A stretch of 64,000 nucleotides of DNA. Source: Candidatus Ozemobacteraceae bacterium. GTDB lineage: Bacteria; Muiribacteriota; Ozemobacteria; Ozemobacterales; Ozemobacteraceae. Positions 1 to 9,418 of the stretch are shown here, one piece after another. The notes beneath the pieces were generated by a model. It made no database searches. It was not told where the DNA came from and saw only the letters and a list, made by a program, of their open reading frames with translations. Within the stretch, counting starts at the first letter, position 1, and each line of letters starts with the position of its first letter. The translations under genes and the position numbers were made by a program. Location: the NCBI GenBank assembly GCA_035373905.1, contig DAOSOK010000009.1, positions 68,915 to 132,914 on the forward strand, written 5' to 3'.

Positions 1-733
1 CGGCCTCGGATTCGCCGTTCTCGGGGTCATCAACGGCTGGATTCTCGGAAGCCGGCGGGGCCCGGCCGACGTCCATACGCGCCTCGTCGTCCTGACGACT
101 CTCGTCCTCATCCTCGTCGGCGCCGTTTTCATCTACGTTCTCGAGTTCAACGGTCCAGCCATGCTGCATCTGAACGGGCCCGAGAAACTGATGGCCGCCC
201 TCTTCCAAAGCGTCACCACGAGAACCGCCGGTTTCAACACGATCGATATCGCCCAGATGCGATCATCGAGCCTGTTCCTGATGATACTCTTCATGTTCAT
301 CGGCGCCTCCCCTTCGTCCACGGGCGGCGGCATCAAGACGACGACGCTCGCCGTCATGCTGCTCGCCCTCGACGCCCATATGCAGGGGAAGAACGAGGTG
401 ACGGCCTACGAGCGCGTGATTCCTGGCGACGTCGTGCTCAGGTCGTTCCTGATCACCGCGATCTCCGCGACCCTGGTTGCCTCGTACACGTTCCTGCTGA
501 CCCTGACGGAAAACCAGGACCTGATTCGGCTCATGTTCGAAACGGCTTCGGCCTTCGGAACGGTCGGCCTGTCGGCAAACCTGACGCCAGACCTTTCCCC
601 GCTCGGGCAGTTCCTCATCATATCCCTGATGTTCATCGGCCGCATCGGCCCGCTGACGCTCGCGCTCTCCGTGAGAGCCCCCGTCAAGCGTGGCGACGTG
701 CGGTATCCAACGACCCGCGTTCTGGTCGGATAG
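1..733 (+). CDS. ktrB: Potassium uptake channel subunit, KtrB/TrkH family (5' partial)
   Basis: C-terminal part (about 243 residues) of a membrane potassium-translocating subunit; the reading frame is open from base 2, so the start lies outside the window. Two selectivity-filter loops are visible: TTRTAGFN and SAFGTVGLS. The STGGGIKT segment is the conserved intramembrane stretch of Trk/Ktr/HKT proteins. The end GRIGPLT is typical of KtrB rather than TrkH. The next gene, 15 bases on, encodes a single-RCK regulator, the usual KtrA partner. Family identity is firm; KtrB versus TrkH rests on the C-terminus and the partner. Confidence 0.9.
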   Translation, partial: GLGFAVLGVINGWILGSRRGPADVHTRLVVLTTLVLILVGAVFIYVLEFNGPAMLHLNGPEKLMAALFQSVTTRTAGFNTIDIAQMRSSSLFLMILFMFIGASPSSTGGGIKTTTLAVMLLALDAHMQGKNEVTAYERVIPGDVVLRSFLITAISATLVASYTFLLTLTENQDLIRLMFETASAFGTVGLSANLTPDLSPLGQFLIISLMFIGRIGPLTLALSVRAPVKRGDVRYPTTRVLVG

Positions 734-748
734 CTCCCGGAGGATCAC

Positions 749-1453
749 ATGCAGTATGCCGTCTTAGGACTCGGACGATTCGGTTCGAAGCTTGCCACGT
801 CGCTGTTCTCTCGGGGAGGCGAAGTGCTCGCCATCGACAGCGACCCAGACGCCGTCGAGCGGATCAAGGACCACGTCTCCCACGTCGCGATCGCCGACGT
901 CACGGACGAGCTGTCCCTGCGCAGCCTCGGCCTGCCGGACATGGACGTGGCCGTGGTCGCCATCGGCGAAATGATCGAGACGAGCATTCTGGCGACGGCG
1001 CTCCTGAAGCGGCTCGGTGTGCGCCGTATCCTTTCGCGCGCCGTCAACAAGTCCCAGGCTCAGATTCTCACCGAGGTCGGCGCAACCGAGGTCTTCTCTC
1101 TCGAAGATCAGATGGGCGACCAGATTGCCAGCCGGCTCATCGCGCCGCACATTCTCGAAAGCATCACCCTCAGTTCCGGACACTCGCTCGTCGAAATCCT
1201 TCCGTTGAAGTCGTTCATCGGAAAAACCCTGAAAGACCTGAATCTCCGCGCGAAAGCCGGCATCAACGTGATCGCGATCAAGCGCAAGGTGCCTTCGATC
1301 AACGAACGGGGGGAAAACACCATCAAGGTGGTCCTCAACGATCTTCCCTCGCCGGATGAAAAAATCACCGACGACGACATCCTGGTCGTCGTCGGACAGG
1401 ACGAACGCATCTCGGCCCTTTCGCGTTCGTTCGAAGAGGAGGAGCAGGTATGA
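749..1453 (+). CDS. ktrA: Ktr potassium uptake regulatory protein, TrkA-N/TrkA-C (RCK) domains
   Basis: Cytoplasmic gating subunit of 234 residues. The N-terminus carries a Rossmann GLGRFGSKLA nucleotide-binding motif followed by an acidic IDSD end of strand 2. A TrkA-C domain follows (about residues 140-225, with GKTLKDLNLR and DDILVVVG). A single RCK pair of this length fits KtrA; TrkA has two. The start has a GGAGG site six to seven bases upstream. The stop overlaps the next gene by four bases, which suggests translational coupling to the HAMP-PAS protein. Confidence 0.92.
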   Translation: MQYAVLGLGRFGSKLATSLFSRGGEVLAIDSDPDAVERIKDHVSHVAIADVTDELSLRSLGLPDMDVAVVAIGEMIETSILATALLKRLGVRRILSRAVNKSQAQILTEVGATEVFSLEDQMGDQIASRLIAPHILESITLSSGHSLVEILPLKSFIGKTLKDLNLRAKAGINVIAIKRKVPSINERGENTIKVVLNDLPSPDEKITDDDILVVVGQDERISALSRSFEEEEQV

Positions 1454-2724
1454 TCCGCATGTCCATGGCGTCTCGATTCAGGCTGGGCGCCGGATTTTCA
1501 ATAGCAATCGTTATATTTCTTGGTCTTTTTTCGATATACCACTTGCACTATCTGAACGAGGAGATCCAGACGCAGCTGACCGACGACTTCGCCCTGATCC
1601 GATTCGCCGAGGCCGCGGGCTCGCTGTGCAACGACGTTCAGTTCCGTATCACGACGGCGTTTCAGGCGTCTTCGCCGCATCGCCTCGGCGAGATTGCCGC
1701 CACGCTGGAAAAGGCGCGGCGGCATCTCGAAACGGGTTTTCTCATGTCCCCGGCCCGGCAGGCGAGCGCGGCAACGCTTCTCGCCGACCTCGACGAGTAC
1801 GCCGGAAAAATTCTGGAAACGTCTTCGCGCACGGTGTCTCCCCTTCCCGATTCGATCGTCGTCCTTCACACCCTGCACCAGCGGTTCCTGGAAAAACTCA
1901 ACACGTTCGTTTCGGCAAATCTCGACGTCCTGACCTCGAGACAAAGCAATCTCGCCGCCATCAGCAAATCGTTCCAGACACGTATGGGGGTCATTGCCAT
2001 TCTGACCGTCACCCTCGCGGTCTTCATGTCCGTCTTTTTCTCCCAGCAGATATCCCTGCCCATTCGACGCCTGCGCGACATCATCCATACGATCCGCGAC
2101 GGGAATTACGGGATCATCGTCGGTGCACGCAGTGCCGGAGACGACGTCAGCCAGGTTTTCACGTCCCTCTCACACATGGCAGAGCACATCGCGATCCGCG
2201 ACCGGCTCAAACTCGAAAAAATCGATCTCGAAAAGCGCCGGTTCGCGATGCTTGCGAACTATATCGGGCATCCCCTGCTCCTGATCAATGCCGAGAACAA
2301 GATCGCCTATGCCAACAACGAGTTTCTGGGTATGTTCAAACTCGCCTGGGACGACGTGTATGAAGTCGATCTCTCCGTTGCCCCTCTTCACCCCCAATTG
2401 AAGGAGAAGATCCATCACGCCCTGTCCCGCCGTGAATGGCCCAACAACGTGCCGCTCCGTTTGTCATGCGAAACGTATTCCTACCGTACACGACTAACGC
2501 TGCTTCCCGTGAAAACGTCGAACAACGAAATGGCGTCCGTGATCTGCCTGCTCAAAAAACGTCGACACGCTTCGGAGAAAGCGAATCTGAAGCTTCGCCA
2601 CAAACACGAAACCCCTCTTCCGGCGCCCACAGAAGAGGGAACTCAGGCGACCGGAGAGGCTTCCCCCGCCCCGTCCGATGTGACGCCCCAGGTTCCCGAT
2701 CCGACCTCGCAGGAGAAAAAGTGA
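1450..2724 (+). CDS. Membrane sensor with periplasmic four-helix region, HAMP and PAS domains, no output domain
   Basis: 424 residues. TM1 is at about 13-33 and an extracytoplasmic helical region follows to about 178. TM2 is at about 180-198, then a HAMP linker (about 200-252) starting at SLPIRRLRDIIHTIRDGNYG, a short coiled coil, and a PAS-like domain (about 262-370, including LLLINAENKIAYANNEF). The last 50 residues are a Pro/Glu-rich tail. No histidine kinase, GGDEF or methyl-accepting signature is present, so the output is unknown. The start codon overlaps the stop of ktrA, so it may sense a condition tied to potassium uptake; this is inference from position only. Confidence 0.8.
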   Translation: MIRMSMASRFRLGAGFSIAIVIFLGLFSIYHLHYLNEEIQTQLTDDFALIRFAEAAGSLCNDVQFRITTAFQASSPHRLGEIAATLEKARRHLETGFLMSPARQASAATLLADLDEYAGKILETSSRTVSPLPDSIVVLHTLHQRFLEKLNTFVSANLDVLTSRQSNLAAISKSFQTRMGVIAILTVTLAVFMSVFFSQQISLPIRRLRDIIHTIRDGNYGIIVGARSAGDDVSQVFTSLSHMAEHIAIRDRLKLEKIDLEKRRFAMLANYIGHPLLLINAENKIAYANNEFLGMFKLAWDDVYEVDLSVAPLHPQLKEKIHHALSRREWPNNVPLRLSCETYSYRTRLTLLPVKTSNNEMASVICLLKKRRHASEKANLKLRHKHETPLPAPTEEGTQATGEASPAPSDVTPQVPDPTSQEKK

Positions 2725-2730
2725 CCGGTC

Positions 2731-3588
2731 ATGCAATCGACGCTTCTCTTCCTCATGAAACTTCTTCTGTTCGTCTTCATCGCCAGCTCCCTCCTTCAGA
2801 ATTATCTCATCTTCTTTCCGGTCAGGTTGATCGCCCCACCGGGTCTGCCGAAGATCCCCGGAAGAACGTTCGTCCACGTATCGTTTTCAGCCGACGACGG
2901 GACGGTCCTCACGGGCGTCTGGATGGGAACGTCATCGCCCGCCTCGGAACTGAACGCCGGTCCCGCTTCCCGCCCGGTTCTCCTCTTTTCACACGGCAAC
3001 GCGGGGCACCTGGGTTACCGTCTGGCGCGACTCGAAGCTTTCGCGAACCTGCCGGTCGACGTGTTCCTCTATGATTATCGGGGCTTCGGCCGGAGCGACG
3101 GCCGACCGAGCGTTTCCGGCGTCAAGAAAGACGCCCAGGCAGCCTTGGCATACCTGCTGAACGAGCGAAAGATTCCTATCGAACGAGTGATTCTGTACGG
3201 CGAATCGATCGGCGGAGGAGTCGCGACATGGCTTGCGGGCGATCACCTCGCCGACATCGGCGGCGTCGTCGTGGAGTCCGGCTTCCGCTCGCTGAAATTC
3301 CGTGCCGCCAGCCGGTTCCCGATCATCGGCCCGCTCGTTCTATCGGACGATCTTCCCAGCGAGACGATCCTCGCGAAATACACTGGCCCCCTGCTCGTGA
3401 TTCACTCGCGCGACGACCGTATCATCCCGTTCGAAGACGGCAAGACTCTTTTCGACGTCTGCCCATCGAAAAAGAAACGCCTGTGCGAACTTACGGGAGC
3501 CGGTCACAACGACCCCGTGTGGGCAAGGCAGGATTACATGACCGTCTGGCGTGACTTCCTGGCAGAGACGTTTCCGGAAGCACGCTGA
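2731..3588 (+). CDS. Alpha/beta hydrolase, BEM46/ABHD13-like, membrane-anchored
   Basis: 285 residues with an N-terminal hydrophobic helix (about 5-28) that probably acts as a signal anchor. The core shows the oxyanion-side motif LLFSHGNAGH and DYRGFGRSDG. The nucleophile elbow GESIGGG has Ser as nucleophile. The acid is the Asp in IHSRDDRIIPF and the His is in GAGHND. Order and spacing match the BEM46/YfhR-type serine hydrolases. The substrate cannot be inferred. It follows the HAMP-PAS gene by six bases and converges with the Trk genes. Confidence 0.85.
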   Translation: MQSTLLFLMKLLLFVFIASSLLQNYLIFFPVRLIAPPGLPKIPGRTFVHVSFSADDGTVLTGVWMGTSSPASELNAGPASRPVLLFSHGNAGHLGYRLARLEAFANLPVDVFLYDYRGFGRSDGRPSVSGVKKDAQAALAYLLNERKIPIERVILYGESIGGGVATWLAGDHLADIGGVVVESGFRSLKFRAASRFPIIGPLVLSDDLPSETILAKYTGPLLVIHSRDDRIIPFEDGKTLFDVCPSKKKRLCELTGAGHNDPVWARQDYMTVWRDFLAETFPEAR

Positions 3589-3614
3589 TCGCACGGCACC
3601 TCCCGGTCAGGAGG

Positions 3615-5090
3615 TCAGGACGTTCTCGACGGCAGCGCGTTCCGCCAGAGGCGGCTATCGAACAGGACGAGCAGGGTGATGACCTCCAGCCGACCCGCCC
3701 ACATGAGGAAAAAATAGATCGCCTTGGTCGCCGTCGTCAGGCCGGCGAACGAGCCCATCGGGCCGATCGCCCCGAATCCGGGCCCGATGTTTCCGAGGGT
3801 GACGATGGCGCCGAAAAATCCGATGTTGAGATCGTTTTCGAAGATGGAAGCAAGGACTCCCCCGATCAGGAACAGGGTGAAATAGGTCGCGATAAAGCCG
3901 ATGATCGGCTGGAACTCCGCCTCCGAAAAGACCCTGCGGCCGAGCCGGATCGGCACCACGGCCTTGAGATGGATGGCACGGGTGAACTGCCGCAGAAGGA
4001 AACGCCCCAGGAAGAGAGCGCGGATGACCTTGATTCCGCCGCCCGCCGACCCGGAACAGCCGCCGACGAGCATGAGGAAGACCAGCACGACTTTCGACCG
4101 GTCAGCCCAGAGGCTGAAGTCGGCTGAGGCGAACCCGGTCGTGGTCATGATGCTGAGGTTCTGGAAGAGAGCGGTCCGGAGGGAAACCAGCGACCATTCC
4201 CCGACGGCGGGGTCGAAGCCGAGAAAGACAAACAGGACGAGCGTCGTTGCCGCCGTGATCGCCACGTATCCGCGGAGTTCGACGTCCTCCCAGAGGGCTC
4301 GGACATTTCCGCGCAGCGCGCGCACCTGCAGGGTGAAGTTGGCGCCCGCGAGAAACATGAACACGATGATGATCCACTCGGCCGGCGGGCTTTTGTATCC
4401 CATGATGCTCTGCGCATGGGGAGAAAAGCCGCCTGCGGCGAGCGTCGCCATCGAGTTGCAGAAGGCATCGTTGGCGGGCATCCCATAATATATCAAAAGA
4501 ATTGTTTCGAGGAGGGTCAGAAACACGTACCACCCCCAGAGGTGCCTGGCGGTGTCCCGAACGCGAGGGGTGAGCTTTTCCTTCGATGCAGCCGAGGTTT
4601 CGGCGAAAAACAACTGGCGGCCGGCAACCGAAAAATGCGGCAGGACGGCCACGAACAGGACCAGAATTCCCATGCCGCCGACCCAGTGGGTGAATCCGCG
4701 GAAGAAAAACAGCGACTGGCTGAAGCCGGAAAAATCGGTGAAAATCGTGGCCCCCGTCGTCGTGAAGCCGCTCATCGACTCGAAGAGGCTGTCGATCAGG
4801 GACAGGCGGCAGCACAGGTAGGGAATGGCGCCGCAGACGGCGACGGCGAACCATCCCAGTCCCACCACGGCCATGCCCTCGAGACGATCCAGATCGTCGA
4901 AACTCCGGCTGGAAACCAGCCTGCCGCACCGGTCGCCGGCCCACCACGACAGGGCGGAGGTGAGGGTGAAGTGGGCCACCGACGCCCATTCCCGGTAGAT
5001 CAGAGCCATCCCCAGGGGGAGAATCATCAGAATGCCGAACGCCCGGACGATGAGCCCGATCATGGCGAAGACAAGGCGCCAGCGGATCAT
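3615..5090 (-). CDS. trkH: Trk system potassium uptake protein TrkH
   Basis: 491-residue integral membrane protein, a usual TrkH length. Four pore-loop signatures appear in order: SGFTTTGATIF, MATLAAGGFS, TTTGFASADFS and VTLGNIGPGFG. The GSAGGGIK segment is also conserved. The C-terminus GRLEVITLLVLF is the TrkH ending, unlike the KtrB ending at the left edge of the window. Its start overlaps the stop of the upstream trkA by four bases, so the two are translated together as one potassium-uptake complex. Confidence 0.95.
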   Translation of the reverse strand: MIRWRLVFAMIGLIVRAFGILMILPLGMALIYREWASVAHFTLTSALSWWAGDRCGRLVSSRSFDDLDRLEGMAVVGLGWFAVAVCGAIPYLCCRLSLIDSLFESMSGFTTTGATIFTDFSGFSQSLFFFRGFTHWVGGMGILVLFVAVLPHFSVAGRQLFFAETSAASKEKLTPRVRDTARHLWGWYVFLTLLETILLIYYGMPANDAFCNSMATLAAGGFSPHAQSIMGYKSPPAEWIIIVFMFLAGANFTLQVRALRGNVRALWEDVELRGYVAITAATTLVLFVFLGFDPAVGEWSLVSLRTALFQNLSIMTTTGFASADFSLWADRSKVVLVFLMLVGGCSGSAGGGIKVIRALFLGRFLLRQFTRAIHLKAVVPIRLGRRVFSEAEFQPIIGFIATYFTLFLIGGVLASIFENDLNIGFFGAIVTLGNIGPGFGAIGPMGSFAGLTTATKAIYFFLMWAGRLEVITLLVLFDSRLWRNALPSRTS

Positions 5091-6448
5091 GCGGTCGCGG
5101 TTTTCGCGGCAGATGCCGGCGCATCGCTCAGCAACTGCCGCAATTCGTTGTCGTGTCCGGCTTTACAGAAGGCCCTCAGAAAGTCTCCGGCCTTGACCTC
5201 GTCGTCGCCGTGCGGAACGACGACATGTGCGCCACGTCTGATGGCGCCGATAATGACGCCCTCCGGCAGTTTCATGTCCTTGAGGAGGCAAGTCGTGAAC
5301 CCGGGGGGCACCTGGATTTCGAGAACCTCGGCCTTTCCGCCCTCGATCACGTTGAGGACGTTCATCCCCTGGCTGTTGATCATCAGCACGATGATGCGGA
5401 TCGCGGCCAGTCGCGACGTGAGGGCGACATCCACCCCGACCCGCTCGAACAGAGGTTGGTTCCGCGGGCTGGCGACGCGGGTGATGATCTTACGGGCCTT
5501 GAGTTGCCTTGCCATGAGGGAGAGCAGGAGATTGCGCTCGTCCCCGGTCGCCAGGGAAATCAGGCAGTCGCACTCATGCAACTGCTGTGTTGCAAGAAAA
5601 TCGAGATCCGTCGCATCGGCGTTCAACACCATGGTCTTGGAAAGGCGGGCTGCGAGATTTTGAGCCCGTTCGGGAGAAACTTCGATCAGCCGAACTTCGA
5701 CATTGTCCATGTCTTCCAGGTTTTCCGCAAGAAGCGTCCCGACGTTTCCTCCTCCGACGATGATCACTTCCTGTTTACCCCGGCGGGGCGGGTCGTATCG
5801 GTTGACAAGCTGGCGCATGCCGTTCTCGGTTCCGAAGAAAACCACTTTATCCCAGGCGGCCAGTTGTGTTGCCCCGCTCGGGATAAAGACTTCATGTTCA
5901 CGAACGAGAGCGACCATCAGGGTGCCTTTCGGGAGATCGAGCTCGCGAAGAGGTTTTCCCACGTCTGGATGGTTGTCGCCGAGCTTGAACTCGATCAACT
6001 TCAGCATATCCTTCTCGACAACTTCGACGTCTACGGCACCGGGGACGGTGATGATGCGCGCGATGTCTTCGGCGAGAAGTTTCTCGGGCCAGAGAATGCA
6101 ATCGATGGTGAGGTTGGCGCCCAGGCCGCCCTTGAAGGTCTCGAAATAATGTTCTTTGTTCACGAAACAGACCGTGCGGGCTTTCCCGAGCTGTTTCGCC
6201 GCAAGGCAGCTGATGATGTTGACCTCGTCGGAATGGGCGCACCCGATGAAGAAGTCGGCTTTCGCCACCTCGGCCTGCTGCAGGATATCGAGGTTGGTGG
6301 CGACTCCCCGGACGACCTGGACGTCCAGTTCCTGGAACCGCTCGCACAGCAGGGGATCAGGCTCGATCACGAACAGGTCGTGCTGCGCGGAAAGCTCGCG
6401 GGTGAGGAGAAAACTGATTTCCCCGCCGCCGGAAAGGACGATTCTCAT
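5087..6448 (-). CDS. trkA: Trk system potassium transport regulator TrkA, two RCK modules
   Basis: 453 residues made of two tandem TrkA-N/TrkA-C units, the standard TrkA layout. The first Rossmann motif is GGGEISFLLTREL at the N-terminus and the second is VGGGNVGTLLAENL near residue 235. Each is followed by an acidic residue at the end of strand 2. It is cytoplasmic and binds NAD(H)/ATP to gate TrkH. A GAGGAG ribosome site lies about 10 bases before the ATG. It is the first gene of a trkA-trkH operon. Confidence 0.95.
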   Translation of the reverse strand: MRIVLSGGGEISFLLTRELSAQHDLFVIEPDPLLCERFQELDVQVVRGVATNLDILQQAEVAKADFFIGCAHSDEVNIISCLAAKQLGKARTVCFVNKEHYFETFKGGLGANLTIDCILWPEKLLAEDIARIITVPGAVDVEVVEKDMLKLIEFKLGDNHPDVGKPLRELDLPKGTLMVALVREHEVFIPSGATQLAAWDKVVFFGTENGMRQLVNRYDPPRRGKQEVIIVGGGNVGTLLAENLEDMDNVEVRLIEVSPERAQNLAARLSKTMVLNADATDLDFLATQQLHECDCLISLATGDERNLLLSLMARQLKARKIITRVASPRNQPLFERVGVDVALTSRLAAIRIIVLMINSQGMNVLNVIEGGKAEVLEIQVPPGFTTCLLKDMKLPEGVIIGAIRRGAHVVVPHGDDEVKAGDFLRAFCKAGHDNELRQLLSDAPASAAKTATA

Positions 6449-6710
6449 TGCCGGTGACTCCTCGGGCGCCTCATGCCAGCGCGTTCTGCCGACTGCAACC
6501 GCACGCCCGTATCGAACTTCGGGGGGGCATTATACCCTATCCGGTGGCCGGAGAGAACAACAATAATCAAGCCCGCCACCACCCTGGGCGCATCGCGATG
6601 CGCCCCCACACACCGTTTCACCGGTCACATTTCGCAGATGCGGGGTTGCATTTTGTCTTTTCGTGCGTGAGAATACCTGCGCAAACAGATATTGCACGGA
6701 GGATACCCAC

Positions 6711-7889
6711 ATGCGTCCCATACTTCGCTTCGTTGCTGCACTGGCCCTGTTCTGTCTCGTCGTCCCCGCGGCCATGGCCCAGGATTCCCAGGCTCCGCAG
6801 GCCGCCGGGAAGAAGATCAAGGCCGGCTTCGTCTACGTCGGGCCGGTCGGCGATTTCGGCTGGACGAACGCCCATGATATCGCCCGACAGCAGATGCTGA
6901 AGATCTTCCCCTGGCTCGAGACGACGTTCGTCGAATCCGTCGCCGAAGCCGACTCGGCGCGCGTGATCGACCGTCTCGTCAACGAGGAGAAGTGCGACGT
7001 CATCTTCACCACCAGTTTCGGCTACATGAACGACACCGCCGCGGCCGCCGCGCGGTATCCGGACCGCACGTTCATGCACTGCTCGGGCTACAAGCGCGGC
7101 CCGAACCTCGGAACGTATTTTGCTGAATTATATCAGGCGTATTATTTGAACGGTCTCATGGCCGGCGCTCTCACGAAGAGCGGCAAGCTCGGCTACGTCG
7201 CGGCGCACCCCATTCCCGAGGTCGTCCGGCACATCAACGCCTTCGCTCTCGGCGCGCGCGAGGCGAATCCCAACGCCCGCGTCCAGGTGAAGTGGCTGTT
7301 TTCCTGGTATGATCCGGCCAAGGCCCGCGAGGCGGCGGAAGCTCTCGTGGCGGAAGGCTGCGACGCGCTCGCCTTTTCCGAAGACTCGCCGGCGGTCATC
7401 CAGGTGGGCGAAGAGCACACCCAGAAGGGAAAGCCCGTCTTCACGTTCTCCCATTACAGCCCGATGCAGAAGTTCGGCGAGCATTCGGTCGTCTCCGGCC
7501 AGCTCGTCGACTGGAGCGTGATGTACGAGACGATTCTCAGCTCGATGTATACCGGCACCTGGAAGCCGAACGATCTCTGGTGGCTTCTGAAAGAAGGCGC
7601 CTGCAAGATCGGCGGCGCGGAAGGCGTGCAGGTGAACCCCGCGTTCGTCGAACCGCTCAAGGCGGTCGCGATCACCGACCCGGTGATCGGCGCCACAAAT
7701 ATATATGACCTTGTATTGAAAAGAATCGCCCAGATGAGCGAGCCGACGGTGCTGTTCGACCCCTTCACCGGCCCGATCAAGGACCAGGCCGGAACCCTCC
7801 GGATCAAAGCCGGCGAGCGGGCGTCGCACGACACCCTCTGGGCCATCGACTGGTTCGTCGAAGGCGTCGACGCGACCCTGCCGAAGTGA
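6711..7889 (+). CDS. BMP family ABC transporter substrate-binding protein
   Basis: 392 residues, exported. The start at 6711 is chosen because GGAGGA lies seven bases upstream and it opens straight into a signal peptide ending near AMA/QDS. There is no lipobox cysteine, so it looks like a periplasmic protein rather than the lipoprotein typical of Gram-positive relatives. The mature part has BMP/PnrA features (GFVYVGPVGDFGWT, then TSFGYMND and GYVAAHPIPEVVRHINAF). Relatives bind nucleosides or related ligands. It heads a four-gene operon with the ATPase and both permeases, the first overlap being GTGA. Confidence 0.93.
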   Translation: MRPILRFVAALALFCLVVPAAMAQDSQAPQAAGKKIKAGFVYVGPVGDFGWTNAHDIARQQMLKIFPWLETTFVESVAEADSARVIDRLVNEEKCDVIFTTSFGYMNDTAAAAARYPDRTFMHCSGYKRGPNLGTYFAELYQAYYLNGLMAGALTKSGKLGYVAAHPIPEVVRHINAFALGAREANPNARVQVKWLFSWYDPAKAREAAEALVAEGCDALAFSEDSPAVIQVGEEHTQKGKPVFTFSHYSPMQKFGEHSVVSGQLVDWSVMYETILSSMYTGTWKPNDLWWLLKEGACKIGGAEGVQVNPAFVEPLKAVAITDPVIGATNIYDLVLKRIAQMSEPTVLFDPFTGPIKDQAGTLRIKAGERASHDTLWAIDWFVEGVDATLPK

Positions 7890-9418
7890 GCGCCTCCCAC
7901 CAGCGCCTCGAGATGCTCGGCATCTCGAAGCGCTTCGGTTCGACCCAGGCGAATTATCTCGTCAACCTCTCCGTCTCGGCGGGCGAGGTCGTCGGTCTGC
8001 TCGGCGAGAACGGCGCCGGCAAGAGCACCCTGATGAACATCCTGTATGGCCTTCACCGGCCTGACGCGGGGGCCATCTTCCTCGACGGGGTCCAGATCGA
8101 CGTCTCCTCTCCGGCCGCCGCGCGGGCGTTCGGCATCGGCATGGTCCATCAGCATTTCATGCTCGTCCAGAACCATACCGTCGCGGAAAACATCGCGCTC
8201 GCCCTCTCCGAAGCCCCCGCCTGGAACCCCGTTCCCTACGCCCGCGCGAAGATCGAGGAGTTCGGCGGCCGGTACGGCCTGAAGATCGATCCCGGCGCGA
8301 GGGTCAGCGACCTTTCCGCCGGCGAGCAGCAGCGCGTCGAACTGCTCAAGGCGCTGATGAGCGGAGCGAAATGGCTCGTTCTCGACGAACCGACCTCGGT
8401 CCTCACCCCCCGCGAAGCAGACGAGCTGTTCGTGCTCCTGAAGCGGATGACGGGCGAAGGCCACGGGATCATCTTCATCAGCCACAAGCTCGACGAGGTG
8501 CTCGCGATCACCGACCGGGTCGTCGTCCTGCGCCACGGCCGGCCGGCCGGCGAGTGCCGGACGAAAGACGCCGACCAGGCATCCCTCGCCCGGCTGATGA
8601 TCGGCCGCCAGATCGACAAACCGTCGATCTCGAACCTGACGGTACCAGGAGAAGCGGTTCTCGACGTCAGGAGGCTGAGCGCGGCTGGCAGTCGCGGCCC
8701 CCTCACGGTAAACGATGCGAGCTTTGTCGTGCGCGGCGGCGAGATCATCGGCATCGCGGGGATATCAGGAAACGGCCAGCGCGAACTTCTCGAGACGATC
8801 GCCGGGATGAGGCCCGCGACCGCGGGAACGGTCAGCCTCTGCGGCGTCGATATCACCGACCACGATGTCCGCACCAGGACGGCCGCGGGCCTTGCGTTCG
8901 TTCCCGAAGACCGGCTTCACACCGGGACGGTTCCCTCATTCAGTCTCACCGACAATGCGATTCTCCGGGACGCTCACCGGGATCTGTTTTCCCGGAACGG
9001 CTTCCTCGATACCGCCAAAGCTCGCGAGCGTTCGGAGAGGCTCATCTCCGAATACGAGGTGGCGGCTCCCGGCCCCGACACGCCGTTGCGAAACCTTTCG
9101 GGCGGCAATATCCAGAAGTTCCTTCTCGGCCGCGAGTTGGACGCATCGCCCAAGCTCCTGCTGGCGGCACATCCGACGTACGGCGTGGATATCGCTGCGG
9201 CGGCCGTCATCCATCGCGTCATACTCGAGCGAAAAGCCGCCGGCGCCGCGATCCTCCTCGTGTCCGAAGATCTCGACGAACTCCTGGCCCTCTCCGACAA
9301 AATCGGCGTGATGTTCCGCGGTGAGCTTCGCGCCATGTTCCCCCGCGAGAAGGCAACGCGCGAGCGTATCGGCCTTCTCATGGGCGGCGCGCCTGCCACA
9401 CCGGAGGAAGTGCCGTGA
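7886..9418 (+). CDS. BMP-type (nucleoside-like) ABC transporter, double ATP-binding subunit
   Basis: 510 residues with two nucleotide-binding domains, like NupO/YufO and sugar importers of the RbsA type. Domain 1 has Walker A GENGAGKST and signature LSAGEQQR. It also has LVLDEPTSVLTP as Walker B. Domain 2 has the degenerate Walker A GISGNGQRE and signature LSGGNIQK, normal for this class. Start is GTG overlapping the upstream stop. It powers import through the two permeases encoded next. Confidence 0.95.
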   Translation: MSASHQRLEMLGISKRFGSTQANYLVNLSVSAGEVVGLLGENGAGKSTLMNILYGLHRPDAGAIFLDGVQIDVSSPAAARAFGIGMVHQHFMLVQNHTVAENIALALSEAPAWNPVPYARAKIEEFGGRYGLKIDPGARVSDLSAGEQQRVELLKALMSGAKWLVLDEPTSVLTPREADELFVLLKRMTGEGHGIIFISHKLDEVLAITDRVVVLRHGRPAGECRTKDADQASLARLMIGRQIDKPSISNLTVPGEAVLDVRRLSAAGSRGPLTVNDASFVVRGGEIIGIAGISGNGQRELLETIAGMRPATAGTVSLCGVDITDHDVRTRTAAGLAFVPEDRLHTGTVPSFSLTDNAILRDAHRDLFSRNGFLDTAKARERSERLISEYEVAAPGPDTPLRNLSGGNIQKFLLGRELDASPKLLLAAHPTYGVDIAAAAVIHRVILERKAAGAAILLVSEDLDELLALSDKIGVMFRGELRAMFPREKATRERIGLLMGGAPATPEEVP

